From LC029 sp036676475 (lineage in GTDB: Bacteria; Bacillota; Bacilli; Aneurinibacillales; RAOX-1): a stretch of DNA of 56,082 nucleotides. Below are positions 8,663-18,326 of the stretch, in pieces (the stretch's first letter is position 1; every line of letters starts with the position of its first letter). Under the pieces are notes generated by a model that saw nothing but the letters and a program-made list of their open reading frames with translations, did no database searches and was not told the DNA's origin. The DNA is taken from positions 1 to 56,082 of the forward strand of contig JAKFCU010000072.1 of the NCBI GenBank assembly GCA_036676475.1. The letters are read 5' to 3'. The translations under genes were made by a program, and so were the position numbers.

Positions 8663-9550
8663 ATGAATACAGAGTCTTGTCAATCCAGTTTCTATGTGGG
8701 AACCCAGGGAATAAACCTGTATTATCGTATCTGGATGCCAGAAGCTCCCCGGGCACTTATGATTTTGGTACATGGTGCGGGTGAACATTCCGGTCGCTAT
8801 TCTCACATAGGTGAGGAGTGTTTGCGACATCAAATTGCTCTTATTACTCCTGATCTGCGGGGTTTTGGCCAATCTGGAGGACCTCGAGGTCATATCAATC
8901 GTTTTCGGGAATACCTGGTTGATTTGGAGAAATTAGTGACGCTATTACAAGCCCAATATCCTGGAATGCCGTTATTTTTATTAGGTCACAGTCTAGGTGG
9001 GTTGATTGTGATTCGATATGGCCAAAAATACCCTAGTAAGGTAAACGGGGTGATTTTGTCATCTCCTGCATTGGGCCCCCGTATTCGCGTTCCTTACCCT
9101 CTAAAAAAATTTGCTGAATTTATTTCATTAATAACTCCCAGTTTATCTGTAGAGCCAATAAAATGGACCGACACACTAAGGAAACTGAGTTGGTTAAGAC
9201 CGATTTTGCCTGATAGACCATCTGAAATACTTGCTGATCCTTTGTCCACAATCCAATATACTCCTCGTTGGCTTACAGAATTTTTTCAAAATGGGATTCA
9301 TGCGCTGTCGGAGGCTACCAAATTTCACTTCCCGACCTTGTGCCTTTATGGTCAGCAAGATCCCTTGGTTGACCCTTGCTTAATCCAACAATTTCTTGAG
9401 TCAATTACCACGAAGGACAAGGGATATGTAATGTTCTCCGATGGACGTCACAGACCTTTGCATGAAGAGCAAAGGAATCAAGCCATAAATAATATTTTTC
9501 AATGGTTAATTCCCCGTCTTGATCAATCTAGTTTGAATCACACCAATTAA
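8663..9550 (+). CDS. Alpha/beta hydrolase, monoacylglycerol-lipase type
   Basis: Serine hydrolase of the Hydrolase_4 (lysophospholipase/monoacylglycerol lipase) group, 295 residues, cytoplasmic. The oxyanion element HGAGEHSGRY, the nucleophile S110 in LGHSLGG, the acid D233 in YGQQDPLVD and the histidine (probably H263 in SDGRHRPLHEE) give a full triad. LITPDLRGFGQSGG is the usual beta-4 turn. The start at 8663 has AGGAGG at good spacing. Flanked on both sides by gene fragments, it seems to be an isolated survivor. The natural ester is unknown. Confidence 0.88.
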   Translation: MNTESCQSSFYVGTQGINLYYRIWMPEAPRALMILVHGAGEHSGRYSHIGEECLRHQIALITPDLRGFGQSGGPRGHINRFREYLVDLEKLVTLLQAQYPGMPLFLLGHSLGGLIVIRYGQKYPSKVNGVILSSPALGPRIRVPYPLKKFAEFISLITPSLSVEPIKWTDTLRKLSWLRPILPDRPSEILADPLSTIQYTPRWLTEFFQNGIHALSEATKFHFPTLCLYGQQDPLVDPCLIQQFLESITTKDKGYVMFSDGRHRPLHEEQRNQAINNIFQWLIPRLDQSSLNHTN

Positions 9551-9753
9551 ATGAGTGCAAAATGGGCTTTAATATGCCACTCCTCCGCAACAATATTTTA
9601 GGGTGTTCAAACTCTAATTGGTATGGAATATAAGCTGCCATACCTTCGTTTGTACAGCAGCCCATGTCGTCTGCTATTTAGGTGGTTTTCAGGCAGGTAT
9701 AACCGGCGACATAAAGCAGGGAATGAAAGTACATATGTCAATAAAGCTTAAGA

Positions 9754-9785
9754 AAGGTCTGACGTAAGTCAGGCCCCTTATTTTT
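9754..9785 (+). terminator. Probable terminator
   Basis: ggtctgac and gtcaggcc pair around a gtaa loop, followed by a T-rich tail. It lies between the hydrolase gene and the YkoP-like remnant. Confidence 0.45.
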
Positions 9786-9795
9786 CAAAACATAT

Positions 9796-9920
9796 AAGAT
9801 CATAAGAATCGATCCAATAGTATTTCTTTGGACATGGCAAGGTATTTAGGCGTAAAGTTTTCCTTCTTAAGCGAAATTAATTTTAGGCTGTGATGACAAA
9901 AAAAGAACATGGGGATCAAA
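9796..9920. repeat. 125-bp duplicated segment, copy A
   Basis: About 125 bases are nearly identical (roughly nine in ten bases by eye) to 20869-20993. Both correspond to the 3-prime part of a YkoP-like gene on the minus strand, so the repeat comes from duplicated remnants of one gene rather than from a transposon end. Confidence 0.8.
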
Positions 9921-10060
9921 TAAAGCGCTTTTATCCTTTTATAGATCGGATTTGGGATGTCAAGGCAATCAAAGCCTAACCTCTTGACTCCACGGGTTAA
10001 TAGGGTTATGCCTAAAATTCCTTTAATCCTTTCCCTTTCAGGGTCCGGTATAACATCCAC
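9800..10060 (-). pseudogene. YkoP-like protein, C-terminal fragment
   Basis: The 86-codon frame matches the C-terminal half of the intact protein at 17596-18189: GITLLTRGVK, a D-I-x-N-P-x-Y-K segment, LIPMF, and TPKYL-x-MSKE-x-LLDR are shared. It has no N-terminal half and no clear ribosome site. The remainder of 9551-10281 holds no other gene that I can support. Confidence 0.7.
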
Positions 10061-10281
10061 AATTAGGCTTACGCTATAAGGAATTTAGGAGTATATGGTA
10101 TCAGTTTACTTGTTTAATAAAGTTTATGTGGGAATAATTGGAATGATTAAGGTTAAAATGAAATATGAGTTAACAATGTTTATATAGTGATAACTCAGTT
10201 AAGTCCATTCAGGATTAAAAAGTTGGAGACTCAATCATTTTTTTCAATAAATAAACTTAATTCGTGTTTTAGGAGGGCCCC

Positions 10282-13200
10282 GTGGAAAATATCATTATCG
10301 GAATTGACGTCGGTTCCACTACCGTAAAAGCAACCGTGGTCGACCCAACAAGCAAGAAGATTTTATGGTCCGATTATCAGCGTCACAACACGAAGCAAGC
10401 TGAAAATGTGCTGGAATTTTTGGTCCGCATCGGCAATGAGTTTTCCGATGTACCACGAGAAAACATTCGTGTTTTTATTACGGGATCCGGGGGAAGCCCC
10501 ATTGCCGAGCACATTGGGGCGAAATTTGTCCAGGAAGTGAATGCCGTTACGATGGCTGTAGAAAAGCTTCACCCTGATGTAGGAAGTGTGGTGGAGCTAG
10601 GGGGACAGGATGCTAAGATCATTATTTTTAAAGTGAACGAAGAAACGGGGGACAAGCAGGCCATCACTTCCATGAACGACAAATGTGCCTCCGGTACCGG
10701 AGCCACGATTGACAAATGCTTGATTAAGGTCGGCATGCCCGAACATGAAGTGGCTAAGCTCAATTTTGATGACACGAAACTACATCATGTGGCAGCAAAA
10801 TGCGGTGTTTTTGCCGAGACGGATATCGTCAATTTAGTCAAAAGCGGCATTCCCGCATCTGAAATCATGTGTTCGCTGGCGGATGCTATTGTCATGCAAA
10901 ACCTCTCTGTCCTCACTCGCGGGAATACGCTGCGGCATAAGGTGCTGCTTTTGGGTGGCCCCAATACCTATCTGCCGTTTTTGCAGCAATGCTGGAGAAA
11001 GAGAATTCCTGAAGCCTGGGAACAGCGGGGATACCATTATCCGAAAGACATGACTCAGGAAGAACTGATTTTTGTTCCGGAAAATTCCCAGTATTATGCG
11101 GCATATGGTGCTGTCATGTACGGTATGTATGAACCGGTGGGAGTCGGTTCATATAAAGGATTAGAGGATTTAAAGGCATTCATCTCCCATGGCCGGAAAG
11201 CGAAGCTGGGAGAGAAGGCCGGGGCTCCACTGGTGAAGAGTATCGATGAATTGAAGGAATTTAAAAGAATGTACAGCATCCCGAAGTTTATACCCGCCTC
11301 TATTCAGCCGGGACAGGTGGTCAGGGCGGTGGTCGGTCTGGACGGAGGATCCACTTCCTCCAAAGCGGTATTGGTAGACGAGGAAGGCACGATTTTATTG
11401 AAGGAATATCAGCTGTCCAAAGGCAACCCGATCCAGGATACGAAGGAGCTTCTCGGCCGCATTTGGGAAAAGGTTGATTCCGCAGGAGCTAGGCTGGAAG
11501 TGATCGGCTTCGGAGCCACAGGGTATGCAGCCGATGTACTGGAGAAAACCTTAAAAGCAGATGTGAACATCGTCGAAACGGTGGCCCATATGATGAGTGC
11601 TGTGCATTTTTTCGGGGATGTGGACGTGATTTGCGATATCGGCGGGCAGGACATTAAGGTTCTGTTCATGAAAAACGGAGATATCCGCAATTTCCGCCTG
11701 TCCAATCAATGCTCTGCCGGTAACGGCATGCTGCTGCAAGCGATGGCAGATCAATTTGGCATCCCGATCCAGGAATACGCCGAAACCGCTTTCAAGGCAG
11801 ATCTCAGTCCCAAATTCTCATATGGCTGTGCGGTTTTTCTCGATTCCGACCGGGTCAACTTTCAAAAAGAAGGATACTCCAAAGAAGAGCTGTTGGCCGG
11901 ACTAGCCATGGTGTTGCCCAAAAATGTGTGGCAGTATGTCGTGCAAATTCCCCGGATGGCGGAATTGGGCCGGAAATTTGTCCTGCAGGGAGGGACCCAG
12001 CATAACCTGGCAGCGGTGAAAGCACAGGTCGACTATATAAAAGAGCGGGTTCCTGATGCCGAGGTGTTTATCCATCCCCATACAGGCGAAGCGGGAGCCA
12101 TTGGTGCCGCCATGGAAACCCTGCGTGTGGTGAAGAAAAGAGGCTATTCCACATTCCTGGGAATGGAGGCGGCTACCGGACTCACCTACCAATCACGCAA
12201 TGATGAAAGCACCCGCTGCAACTTTTGCCCGAATAACTGCAGCCGCACGTTTATTGATTCAACCACGCCGGATGGGCAAACGGCTCGTTACATTTCCGGG
12301 TTCAGCTGTGAAAAGGGAACCGTGGAAGACAAGGAAGCCGTCATTGAACTGACGCGGGAACGCAATCGGCTGAAAACCCAGTATCCCAATCTGGTTGACT
12401 ATGAGGCGCGCCGCATGTATCAGCATTTCTACGATGCGGAGCCACTCCCCGAGGAAAATCAAGTGATGGAGGATGTACAGGTCAAGCCGGGTTGGTTCGG
12501 TCTCGGCATGAAGCGGGTGAAAGTGCAGCGTCCGATCCAGCGTTCTTCTATGGAAGCGATGGAATGGAGAAAACAGCTGCGCATCGGGATTCCTAAGGTG
12601 CTCAATATTTGGTCCACGGCCCCCTTTTGGCGCACGTACTTGGAGACGCTCGGAGTGGATCCCAAGCATGTCGTTTTCAGCGATAATACGAGTGAGGAAA
12701 TGTGGCAGGCGGGCGGAAAGTACGGCTCCATCGATCCGTGTTATCCGTCTAAAGTAGCCCAGGCCCACGTTCATAATTTGCTGTTTAAGCACCACAAGGA
12801 GCATAAGGTCCTCCATGCCATCTTTTTCCCATGCATTACGCATATCCCAACGCATCTGCACAATGTCATGGATTCCTCCAGCTGTCCGATTGTGGCGGGA
12901 GCGCCGAATGTGATCAAAGCGGCATTCACCAAGGAAACGGACTTTTTCCAGGAGAGAGGGGTCCGGTATTTCGATCCGGCGGTGAGCTTCACGGAACCGA
13001 ATCTGCTCAAGAAGCAACTGTTTCAAGCATTTAAGGATTTCCTGCAGATCACGGAGGACGAAAGTGATTTTGCTGCGGACCAAGGCTGGAAGGCCTTGGA
13101 GTTGTTTGATGAGGAAATGCAGGAAAAGGGCAGGAACATTCTTGAACAGATCGAAGCAGAGAACCGAATCGCCATTCTGATGATCGGACGGCCTTATCAT

Positions 13201-13758
13201 TCCGATCCGGGAATGAACCACTCTGTGTTGGATGAATTTCAGGTCTTGGGTTATCCGATCTTATCCATGCGTTCCTTGCCGAAAGATGAAGCCTGGCTGC
13301 GCCGCTTTTTCCAACAGGATTTAGACAGCGGAAGAGTGGAGCATGCCTTGGAAGTATCCGATGTTTGGCCGGAAAATTTCAGTTCCAACAGTGTGCAGAA
13401 GGTGTGGGCTGCCAAGTTTGCCGCCCGCCACCCGAATGTGGCCGTCTTGGATCTGTCCAGCTTCAAATGCGGACACGACGCCCCCACCTACGGGCTGATA
13501 GATTCCATCATCTCAACGGCGGGCACTCCATATTCTGCTCTGCATGATATTGATGCGAACAAGCCGACTGGCTCAATCAAGATTCGGGTCAAAACCTACG
13601 CGCACAGTTTGGGGCTCCATGAGGAACGGTTGGAGGATTTGGCACGGCGAAAGCAGGAACTGCAGGAGCTGATTGAACAGAAGCGGCTTGAACTGCTTGG
13701 CAGGGGCCGGCAGGAGCGGCTGGATGAGTATCCCCAACAAAAAGCGATCTCAGAATAA
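10282..13758 (+). CDS. Giant activase: two BcrA/BadF-type ATPase domains plus DUF2229 region
   Basis: This 1158-residue protein joins two ASKHA-fold ATPase domains of the 2-hydroxyacyl-CoA dehydratase/benzoyl-CoA reductase activator family. Domain one starts GIDVGSTTVKA (about residue 7), domain two GLDGGSTSSKA (about 352). In known activators a [4Fe-4S] cluster is held by two cysteines per subunit. Both domains keep the pair: C135 (NDKCASGTG) and C174 (KCGVFAE); C477 (NQCSAGNG) and C516 (YGCAVF). A cysteine cluster follows (RCNFCPNNC, then FSCEKG, about 645-680), then a DUF2229-type region from about 768. Start GTG with AGGAGGG. Followed after 21 bases by its partner. The family role is ATP-driven injection of low-potential electrons; the target here is unknown. 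Confidence 0.85.
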   Translation: MENIIIGIDVGSTTVKATVVDPTSKKILWSDYQRHNTKQAENVLEFLVRIGNEFSDVPRENIRVFITGSGGSPIAEHIGAKFVQEVNAVTMAVEKLHPDVGSVVELGGQDAKIIIFKVNEETGDKQAITSMNDKCASGTGATIDKCLIKVGMPEHEVAKLNFDDTKLHHVAAKCGVFAETDIVNLVKSGIPASEIMCSLADAIVMQNLSVLTRGNTLRHKVLLLGGPNTYLPFLQQCWRKRIPEAWEQRGYHYPKDMTQEELIFVPENSQYYAAYGAVMYGMYEPVGVGSYKGLEDLKAFISHGRKAKLGEKAGAPLVKSIDELKEFKRMYSIPKFIPASIQPGQVVRAVVGLDGGSTSSKAVLVDEEGTILLKEYQLSKGNPIQDTKELLGRIWEKVDSAGARLEVIGFGATGYAADVLEKTLKADVNIVETVAHMMSAVHFFGDVDVICDIGGQDIKVLFMKNGDIRNFRLSNQCSAGNGMLLQAMADQFGIPIQEYAETAFKADLSPKFSYGCAVFLDSDRVNFQKEGYSKEELLAGLAMVLPKNVWQYVVQIPRMAELGRKFVLQGGTQHNLAAVKAQVDYIKERVPDAEVFIHPHTGEAGAIGAAMETLRVVKKRGYSTFLGMEAATGLTYQSRNDESTRCNFCPNNCSRTFIDSTTPDGQTARYISGFSCEKGTVEDKEAVIELTRERNRLKTQYPNLVDYEARRMYQHFYDAEPLPEENQVMEDVQVKPGWFGLGMKRVKVQRPIQRSSMEAMEWRKQLRIGIPKVLNIWSTAPFWRTYLETLGVDPKHVVFSDNTSEEMWQAGGKYGSIDPCYPSKVAQAHVHNLLFKHHKEHKVLHAIFFPCITHIPTHLHNVMDSSSCPIVAGAPNVIKAAFTKETDFFQERGVRYFDPAVSFTEPNLLKKQLFQAFKDFLQITEDESDFAADQGWKALELFDEEMQEKGRNILEQIEAENRIAILMIGRPYHSDPGMNHSVLDEFQVLGYPILSMRSLPKDEAWLRRFFQQDLDSGRVEHALEVSDVWPENFSSNSVQKVWAAKFAARHPNVAVLDLSSFKCGHDAPTYGLIDSIISTAGTPYSALHDIDANKPTGSIKIRVKTYAHSLGLHEERLEDLARRKQELQELIEQKRLELLGRGRQERLDEYPQQKAISE

Positions 13759-13779
13759 AGGAAAAGGAAGGGAAAAGCG

Positions 13780-15411
13780 ATGCGCCATTTAAAAGAAGTG
13801 AAAAAGGAATCGATCGAACGGGATTTGAAAAGCTACCAAGACGAATGGGAAGCCAAACTGGGCTTGGACCAGGCGTCTAAGGAACAATGGTTTGATTTGG
13901 TTCCACGTCAATTTTTTTCCAAGGACAAAGATTCTACCACCATCCTCTTTGGCGGCCTGACCATGGCTCATGATTATTTGGTGGAGGGAGCGCTGGCCGG
14001 CTTGGGATATCGCGTCAATCATCTGGAATGCCCGGACACGGAGTCTCTCCGTTACGGCAAGGAATTCGGCAATCGGGGGCAGTGCAATCCCACTTATTTC
14101 ACGGTTGGCAATTTAATTAAACATCTTACTCACCTGCGTGATGTGGAAGGCAAATCGAAGGAGGAAATTGTCCGTAGTTATCTGTTCATTACCAGCGGAT
14201 CGTGCGGGCCTTGCCGGTTCGGAACCTATGTGACGGAGTACCGGAAAGCCTTGCGGGATGCCGGCTTCGACGGTTTCCGGGTGCTGCTGTTCCAGCAGCA
14301 GAGCGGCCTTAAGCAAGCAACAGGAGAAGAATCAGCCTTGAAATTGAACAGCTTGTTCTTCATCACATTTTTGAAGGCGGTACTCATCGGAGACATTTTG
14401 AATGCCTTGGGATATCGGATTCGCCCATATGAAGTGCAGTCGGGAGCTACCGATGCCGCCCTGGAACGCTGTAAACAGATTCTTTATGAAGCTTTCCACA
14501 GAAGCAAGTCGCTCCTGCCGGCATTATACCACTGTCGGAAAGAACTGCAAGCGGTGAAAGTGGATAGGACCCAGGTCAAGCCAAAAGTAAGCATCATCGG
14601 AGAGTTTTGGGCGATGACAACGGAGGGTGACGGAAACTACCAGCTGCAGCGGTTTTTGGAAAGTGAGGGCGCCGAGGTGGAAGTCCAATCGTTGACCGCT
14701 TGGACCTTGTACTTGATTTGGGAGGGACGCTATGACACGCTAAAACGGATGCGTTTGCGGGAGGAGGATAGCGGAAAGTACGGGCTGAAAGGCAAGAATC
14801 CGTTCAATAAACTTCTGTTGCTCCATGCTGCCGATCGCATCCTTCGCATCCTTTTCCATACTTATGCCAGGGCAATCGGTCTTCATGGTTATCACCTGCC
14901 GGATATGGATGAGATCGCCAAGGTCGCCCATGAACATTATGATAACCAGTTACGCGGCGGGGAGGGACATATGGAAGTTGGCAAGTTGATACTGAATGTA
15001 GTCAAGCGGAAAGTCAATATGACGGTCTCGGTCAAACCTTTCGGATGCATGCCCTCTTCCGGGGTTTCTGACGGGGTTCAGTCGCTGATCACGGAGCGTT
15101 ATCCGGAAGCCATTTTTCTCCCAATAGAAACAACGGGGGACGGAGCCGTGAACGTCTACAGCCGAATTCAGATGATGCTGTTTAAAGCCAAGAAGGCTGC
15201 ACAAAAAGAATTTGACGAAGCGATGACCGAGAAGGGCTTTACTTTCGAACAATTACGGAGCGGAAAGATTGGCGGCTCACTGGTTACAGAACCATTAAAG
15301 GTGATCGGCCACACCGTTGCCTGTACAGCAGCGAATACCGTTCATAACATAAGTTGGAGGCCCCACTGGCTCACTTTTAGGCGAAATAAAGAAGAGATAA
15401 AGGGTACTTAA
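13780..15411 (+). CDS. 2-hydroxyglutaryl-CoA dehydratase D-component-like protein
   Basis: A 543-residue partner of the upstream activase, related to HgdB/FldC-type subunits that carry an iron-sulfur cluster. Conserved cysteines are C102 (RGQCNPTYF), C142 and C145 (SGSCGPCRFG) and C423 (KPFGCMPSSG). Such proteins usually receive electrons from the activase. Only one dehydratase-type subunit is present, whereas classical enzymes have two, and no CoA-transferase or electron-transfer flavoprotein adjoins. This activase/HgdB-like pair is known as an orphan module in many anaerobes and facultative bacteria, where its substrate is unproven. GC and codon use are higher than in the flanks. A strong terminator follows. 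Confidence 0.82.
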   Translation: MRHLKEVKKESIERDLKSYQDEWEAKLGLDQASKEQWFDLVPRQFFSKDKDSTTILFGGLTMAHDYLVEGALAGLGYRVNHLECPDTESLRYGKEFGNRGQCNPTYFTVGNLIKHLTHLRDVEGKSKEEIVRSYLFITSGSCGPCRFGTYVTEYRKALRDAGFDGFRVLLFQQQSGLKQATGEESALKLNSLFFITFLKAVLIGDILNALGYRIRPYEVQSGATDAALERCKQILYEAFHRSKSLLPALYHCRKELQAVKVDRTQVKPKVSIIGEFWAMTTEGDGNYQLQRFLESEGAEVEVQSLTAWTLYLIWEGRYDTLKRMRLREEDSGKYGLKGKNPFNKLLLLHAADRILRILFHTYARAIGLHGYHLPDMDEIAKVAHEHYDNQLRGGEGHMEVGKLILNVVKRKVNMTVSVKPFGCMPSSGVSDGVQSLITERYPEAIFLPIETTGDGAVNVYSRIQMMLFKAKKAAQKEFDEAMTEKGFTFEQLRSGKIGGSLVTEPLKVIGHTVACTAANTVHNISWRPHWLTFRRNKEEIKGT

Positions 15412-15432
15412 ACATTGGGATACTAATTCTGG

Positions 15433-15473
15433 AAAAAACCGATTAACCTTATAGGAGGTTAATCGGTTTTTTT
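15433..15473 (+). terminator. Rho-independent terminator of the activase operon
   Basis: aaaaaccgattaacct and aggttaatcggttttt form a long stem with a short loop and end in seven or more T. Confidence 0.9.
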
Positions 15474-15839
15474 ATACTTATCGGAAAGTATTATACGCAA
15501 TAAGGCTACGCTAGTAGCTTTCTTATATTATACAAGAGTGGTGACGATTAGAGGAATTACAATATCTTGATGAACATTGTATGGAATAACGACATGTTCT
15601 TTGGTTATCAATTGAGTGTATACAACCGCTTTGTATCAGCGGCATACAGCTATATGTAAATCGAGAATAGGATGAGCCAAAAGTAATGTTTTTTGGTTCG
15701 AAGGAAATAAAGTACTCAGGCGTTAATATATTTTGAAAGGCATTTGAATTTAAGAATGGCACGATCCGGTCATGACAATTCTGAATGGAAATTTATTTTC
15801 GATGCAGATCAGAATCAAAAAAGAAGGAGGAAATCTTAA
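15474..15839. other. Intergenic stretch, no supported gene
   Basis: Only short frames are present. One (about 15756-15839) begins MARSGHDNSEWKFIFDADQ and overlaps the ribosome site of the next gene, so it may be a leader peptide, but I see no proof. Confidence 0.3.
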
Positions 15840-16019
15840 ATGAGCTTAGCGAATTGGGAAGACATTCTTGAGGTTTGTGATCATCAGAAACGGTTATCTA
15901 TGCATGAAAATAAACAAAGAAAGGATTTTTCTTTAGACACAACCAAATGGGAAAAAGAAATAGGGCGAAAGAAGATCAAATTGGGCCAGCGGAATGGAAC
16001 AAAGCGAATTACCAAATGA
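15840..16019 (+). CDS. Small hypothetical protein, 59 residues
   Basis: A basic, charged, soluble protein (MSLANWEDILEV..., ending GTKRITK) with a very strong GAAGGAGG site. I do not recognise a family. The strong translation signal and clean codon use support a real gene; single and short, between the activase operon and the YitT-like gene. Confidence 0.5.
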   Translation: MSLANWEDILEVCDHQKRLSMHENKQRKDFSLDTTKWEKEIGRKKIKLGQRNGTKRITK

Positions 16020-16121
16020 TTATACTATTCAGCCATTTTTTATCAAATACTTGCTAATCAAAATCGTACATTTTTCTAAACGGACAATTATCTTTATAAG
16101 CCAGATATCAAGGGGAGTGTC

Positions 16122-16748
16122 ATGTTCAGACAACGCATTCAATTAATTTCCCACAATCAGATAACGAGAATCTCCCTTTATAAAAGAGGGATCTATATTT
16201 CAGGAGGATCCCTGCTTGTTTCGATTTCATTAGAATTGTTTTTGGTAAAAAATCATGTTATTGATGGTGGAATTGTTGGTGTTGCCATAATCATATCTTA
16301 TTTAACCAATATAAATCTGGGATTTCTTCTTTTAATATTGAATGTTCCCTTCTTGCTTATAGGGTATAAGCTCTTGGGTAAAGTATTTACGATCTTAAGT
16401 CTATACGCGATTTTAGTCCTAGCGATAGGAACATTTATTTTACATCCCATGCCTGTCCTAACAAATAATCCCGTCATGGCTGTCGTTTTGGGAGGTATTA
16501 TTTTAGGTGTAGGCGTTGGAATTATCCTTCGTTATGGTGGCTCTTTGGATGGAACAGAGATCATAGCTATATTATTAAGTGAAAAAACTAGTTATTCTAT
16601 AGGAGAATATGTAATGTTCTTTAATCTTTTCATTTTAGGGAGCTCGAGTTTTGTATTTGGTTTTGATAAAGCAATGTATTCTTTGGTAACCTATTTTATT
16701 GCATATCAAACGATTGATATAACAATTGATGGTATTAAAATCAAATGA
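16122..16748 (+). CDS. YitT family membrane protein lacking the C-terminal DUF2179
   Basis: YitT-family proteins have five or six membrane helices followed by a cytoplasmic DUF2179 domain, about 280 residues in all. This one has 208: GGSLLVSISLELFLVKN, then the conserved DGGIVGVAIIIS, ILNVPFLLIGYKLLGK, LRYGGSLDGTEIIAI and FGFDKAMYSLVTYFIAY, and stops at TIDGIKIK just where DUF2179 would start. Downstream sequence in any frame does not continue the family. The start has AAGGGGAG. The membrane part is intact, so a short natural form is possible, but truncation is likelier. Function of the family is unknown. Confidence 0.8.
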   Translation: MFRQRIQLISHNQITRISLYKRGIYISGGSLLVSISLELFLVKNHVIDGGIVGVAIIISYLTNINLGFLLLILNVPFLLIGYKLLGKVFTILSLYAILVLAIGTFILHPMPVLTNNPVMAVVLGGIILGVGVGIILRYGGSLDGTEIIAILLSEKTSYSIGEYVMFFNLFILGSSSFVFGFDKAMYSLVTYFIAYQTIDITIDGIKIK

Positions 16749-17012
16749 TTCCATAATAGGTATATGTTAAGTCGAATTTTACTTATTTGGAAAAACCATT
16801 TCCCATTTTTTAAGAAAATTGAACAGGGAAAATATCGAAAGATCGGGATGTTCTCTTGTATTCCGAAGTGGCATGCGGAGTAAGCAAGCACTCTACCTAC
16901 TTGATCAGGGAGAGTGCCTTCATACGAATATGATGGCTGTTCAATTAATCTGTATCTTAATGATCTTATTGTTCATTCAGTAAATATATAGCTTAAATTT
17001 AAATTGAAGTTA

Positions 17013-17255
17013 TCAAACATACTCACATTTATTTGCATTTTCACGTGTGTATACTTGTCTCTCCGTATACTTTCCCTCGCTTAGTGTAAAGACTTCAATA
17101 TTTTTATTTTGTGGATCAACAATCCAATATTCTTTGACATGATACTTTTGATATAAGTTAAATTTATATAATTTATCAAATTTGGATGCCGTTCCGGGGG
17201 AAAGGATTTCAATAATGAGATCTGGAGCTCCTTTGCAGCCTTTTTCGCATGTTGG
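17013..17255 (-). pseudogene. Uma2 family (DUF820) endonuclease-like fragment
   Basis: The minus strand reads KGAPDLIIEILSPGT, then LYQKYHVKEYWIVDPQNK, the core of the PD-(D/E)XK-type Uma2 fold, and ends at a stop at 17013. No N-terminal half and no start are present. The rest of 16749-17595 contains a weak hairpin (gcactct/agagtgc near 16885-16917) and an open plus frame around 17262-17418 that I do not recognise. Confidence 0.7.
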
Positions 17256-17405
17256 AGAAGAGTGAGAAAATGGTTAAGGAAAGAAAAGTATGGACAAGAT
17301 CCTTTTTGTGCAATTTGTGCTTCTCTAAGGTTATTGGGTGCGCGCAGATTGTTTTTAACTCATTTGGTTAAAAGCGAACAATTGGGAAATGATAACAAGG
17401 CGACT

Positions 17406-17435
17406 AAAGCCTCTGTATGAAGGAGGCTTTTATTT
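17406..17435 (+). terminator. Terminator
   Basis: aaagcctc (17406-17413) pairs with gaggcttt (17423-17430), followed by T-rich sequence. It ends whatever transcript crosses the decayed region upstream. Confidence 0.65.
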
Positions 17436-17595
17436 CGCTTAATAGAACTGGAGTCTCCATCCGTACATTCCATTGATAGATAGACAATGAACCAAAATAA
17501 GGGATACATACCGATAATCCAGCTCGGGAAAGCTTAATTCAGATGATGTTTTGATCAAATTAAGCAAGTTTAGATTGCTATGGAGGAAGCAAATT

Positions 17596-18189
17596 ATGAG
17601 CACGATTATCCAAACATGGTCGATTCTTGATAAACTTTATTATCATTGCAGTCGTTTGCAATTCGTAGATATAAAGGAACAAAATATTTTTCGCGTTCGG
17701 CTTCTTACTTATCAAGGTCCCAGTCTATCCTTGGAGGATGGTACGACCATCCAATCTTCGGATCTTCTCTTGAAAATTCACCTACATAATTGTCTTCTCA
17801 TGAGAGAGATGCAGCATATCAAAAATGATGTTAAACGAGCCCTTTATGTTTATCATCGTGTAGAGCAGTCCCTTCCGGGATTGGCTCAATTCCTGGCCAA
17901 TCACCCTGAGCAAGAAGCGATCAAAGCCCTTTTAGGTATAACGCTACTTACCAGGGGGGTTAAATCCATGGGATTTCAGACGATAGACATAGCGAATCCC
18001 TTTTATAAGACATTGAAAGAGTTAATCCTCATTCCGATGTTTATCCTTTTGCACCCGAATGGAAGGTTAAAATGTATAAAAAAAAGCCACCTTACACCCA
18101 AATATTTGGTGATGTCCAAAGAACGATTGCTTGATAGGTATTTAAAATCACATGATTTGAATACCGATCCTATGTATGACGAAGCGTAG
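17596..18189 (+). CDS. YkoP-like protein
   Basis: A 197-residue soluble protein that I match, from memory, to Bacillus YkoP and YkoP-like domains: WSILDKLYYHCSRLQF at the N-terminus, IHLHNCLLMREM, RALYVYHRVEQSLPGLAQF, LLGITLLTRGVKSMGF and YLVMSKERLLDRYL. Function unknown. I set the start at 17596 because GGAGG lies nine bases before; an in-frame ATG at 17551 lacks a site. Two damaged partial copies of the same gene occur at 9800-10060 and 20869-20993, both on the minus strand. Confidence 0.7.
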   Translation: MSTIIQTWSILDKLYYHCSRLQFVDIKEQNIFRVRLLTYQGPSLSLEDGTTIQSSDLLLKIHLHNCLLMREMQHIKNDVKRALYVYHRVEQSLPGLAQFLANHPEQEAIKALLGITLLTRGVKSMGFQTIDIANPFYKTLKELILIPMFILLHPNGRLKCIKKSHLTPKYLVMSKERLLDRYLKSHDLNTDPMYDEA

Positions 18190-18279
18190 ATATCCTGGGA
18201 TTTTATCTGACGAGTCGTTTCGTCGGATCAATCTTCTGTTTGGCTAAAGAGCAAAAGTTCACCCTGATAACAAGGGAAA

Positions 18280-18322
18280 ACAAAAAAAGAAGAGCCTGAT
18301 TCCAAGGTTCTTCTTCTTTTTT
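18280..18322. terminator. Bidirectional terminator
   Basis: aaaaaaagaagagcct and aaggttcttcttctttttt form a stem with flanking A and T runs. It separates the YkoP-like gene from the convergent small gene. Confidence 0.75.
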
Positions 18323-18326
18323 AATT

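Noticed and set aside
12259..13221. Long minus-strand frame of 320 codons inside the activase gene
   Set aside because: It is antisense to strongly conserved coding sequence and has no ribosome site or family features; high GC makes such shadow frames common.
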